Assembly: GCA_030601965.1 (NCBI GenBank)
Contig: JAUWAR010000004.1
Coordinates: 1-21,651, forward strand
Origin: a bacterium
Lineage (GTDB): Bacteria > Hydrothermota > UBA3073 > JACQXS01 > JAUWAR01
Reading direction: 5' to 3'
Length of the DNA: 21,651 bases
Under the pieces are notes generated by a model, which worked only from the letters and a program-made list of their open reading frames with translations, was not told the origin of the DNA and did not search any database. Below, one piece after another: positions 21,024 to 21,651 of the stretch. Within the stretch, counting starts at the first letter, position 1. Each line of letters starts with the position of its first letter. Position numbers and translations under genes: made by a program.

Positions 21024-21651
21024 TTGAGGGTTCTTTTCATTGGTGATATATATGGAAAAGTAGGTAGGAGAATCGCTAGCATTCTCACCCCCAAAATAAG
21101 AAAAGAGAATGAGATAGACTTTTGTATAGCTAATGGAGAAAATTCTGCTGGAGGGTTTGGTATTACTTATAATGTTTTAAAAAAACTACTCTCCTATGGA
21201 ATAAATTGCATTACAACAGGAAACCATGTCTGGGATAAAAAGGAAATTACAAAGTATATGGATATTCCCTGTCTTCTGCGTCCACTTAATTACCCTTCGA
21301 TAACACCAGGCAAAGGTTCTTTCCTCTTTGAAAAAAATAGGATTGGTGTAATAAATCTTATGGGTAGGACCTTTATGCGAAACATTGATTGCCCATTTAG
21401 AACCGCTTTGAAAGAGATTGAAAAATTAAGAAAGTACACAAAAATGATAATAGTAGATTTTCATGCAGAAGCCACACCAGAAAAACAGGCAATGGGTTTT
21501 TTCCTTGATGGAAAAGTCTCAGCAGTTATTGGGACACATACACATGTCCAAACAGCAGATGAGAGAATCTTACCTAATGGGACAGCTTATATCACAGATG
21601 TTGGAATGACAGGACCTTTTAATTCTGTGATAGGAGTAATTCCCAAGAAGT
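21024..21651 (+). CDS. YmdB-type metallophosphoesterase (3' end missing)
   Basis: The first 209 codons are present. The calcineurin-like fold of the YmdB/TIGR00282 family is clear from FIGDIYGKVGRR, ANGENSAGGFG, TTGNHVWDKKE, DFHAEATPEKQA and GTHTHVQTADERILP, which hold the metal ligands. YmdB from Bacillus is a 2',3'- and 3',5'-cyclic nucleotide phosphodiesterase and is often next to rny. The only start in this frame is TTG at 21024; no ATG or GTG exists upstream in frame and no ribosome binding site is visible, because the heptamer satellite occupies that place. Confidence 0.92.
   Translation, partial: MRVLFIGDIYGKVGRRIASILTPKIRKENEIDFCIANGENSAGGFGITYNVLKKLLSYGINCITTGNHVWDKKEITKYMDIPCLLRPLNYPSITPGKGSFLFEKNRIGVINLMGRTFMRNIDCPFRTALKEIEKLRKYTKMIIVDFHAEATPEKQAMGFFLDGKVSAVIGTHTHVQTADERILPNGTAYITDVGMTGPFNSVIGVIPKK

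Overview
The window reads as a piece of chromosome from an anaerobic, two-membrane bacterium, probably from an uncultivated lineage. I cannot name the phylum. The DNA is AT-rich. Signs of anaerobic life are an oxygen-independent ribonucleotide reductase (nrdD), a radical SAM enzyme, a polyferredoxin-type membrane protein and an ion-pumping pyrophosphatase (hppA). Signs of an outer membrane are two lipoprotein-type signal peptides, an LPP20-like lipoprotein and two LolA-fold proteins. No tRNA, rRNA, CRISPR array or transposase gene was seen.

Layout. 1-1664 (minus): divIVA followed by a radical SAM gene that runs off the left edge. 1947-2729 (plus): a NapH-like iron-sulfur membrane protein, convergent with fabZ (2742-3173) across a 14-bp-stem palindrome holding both stop codons. 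3297-4306 (plus): an HhH-GPD DNA glycosylase and a small unknown gene. 4284-10219 (minus): a tightly packed six-gene run, transcribed DUF502 membrane protein, CBS/CorC protein, substrate-binding lipoprotein, small membrane protein, hppA, pgk. 10360-12623 (plus): an LPP20-like lipoprotein gene and a LolA-like gene. 13008-14105 (plus): a lysine-rich S1/P1-nuclease or phospholipase C-like protein with a long structured leader. 14253-18553 (minus): nrdD, an ECF sigma factor, mazG and a LolA-fold exported protein, coupled by TAATG overlaps at the first two junctions. 18690-21651 (plus): zapB-like, zapA, 6S RNA, rny and the start of a ymdB-type phosphodiesterase.

The most unusual content is repeats lying inside genes. 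(a) Seven-base tandem repeats. Two neighbouring lipoprotein genes have signal peptides whose hydrophobic core is encoded by an ACTGCCT heptamer array. One has four copies and is in frame. The other has three copies, and its only usable ATG is out of frame with its body by exactly the amount one extra heptamer would repair. This looks like a phase-variable lipoprotein switch or a gene recently switched off. A second heptamer array sits in the promoter/start region of the same gene, and a third fills the rny-ymdB gap. (b) Short palindromic elements of at least four sequence families interrupt or abut genes. They are in frame in pgk, mazG, the LPP20-like gene and the LolA-like gene, sit at the 5' end of the DUF502 gene, and one cloverleaf-like element lies between the LPP20-like and LolA-like genes. 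This resembles the known Rickettsia palindromic elements in behaviour, though not obviously in sequence.

Limits: everything here comes from reading one sequence by eye. Family names rest on motifs recalled from knowledge, and no database search or folding program was run.
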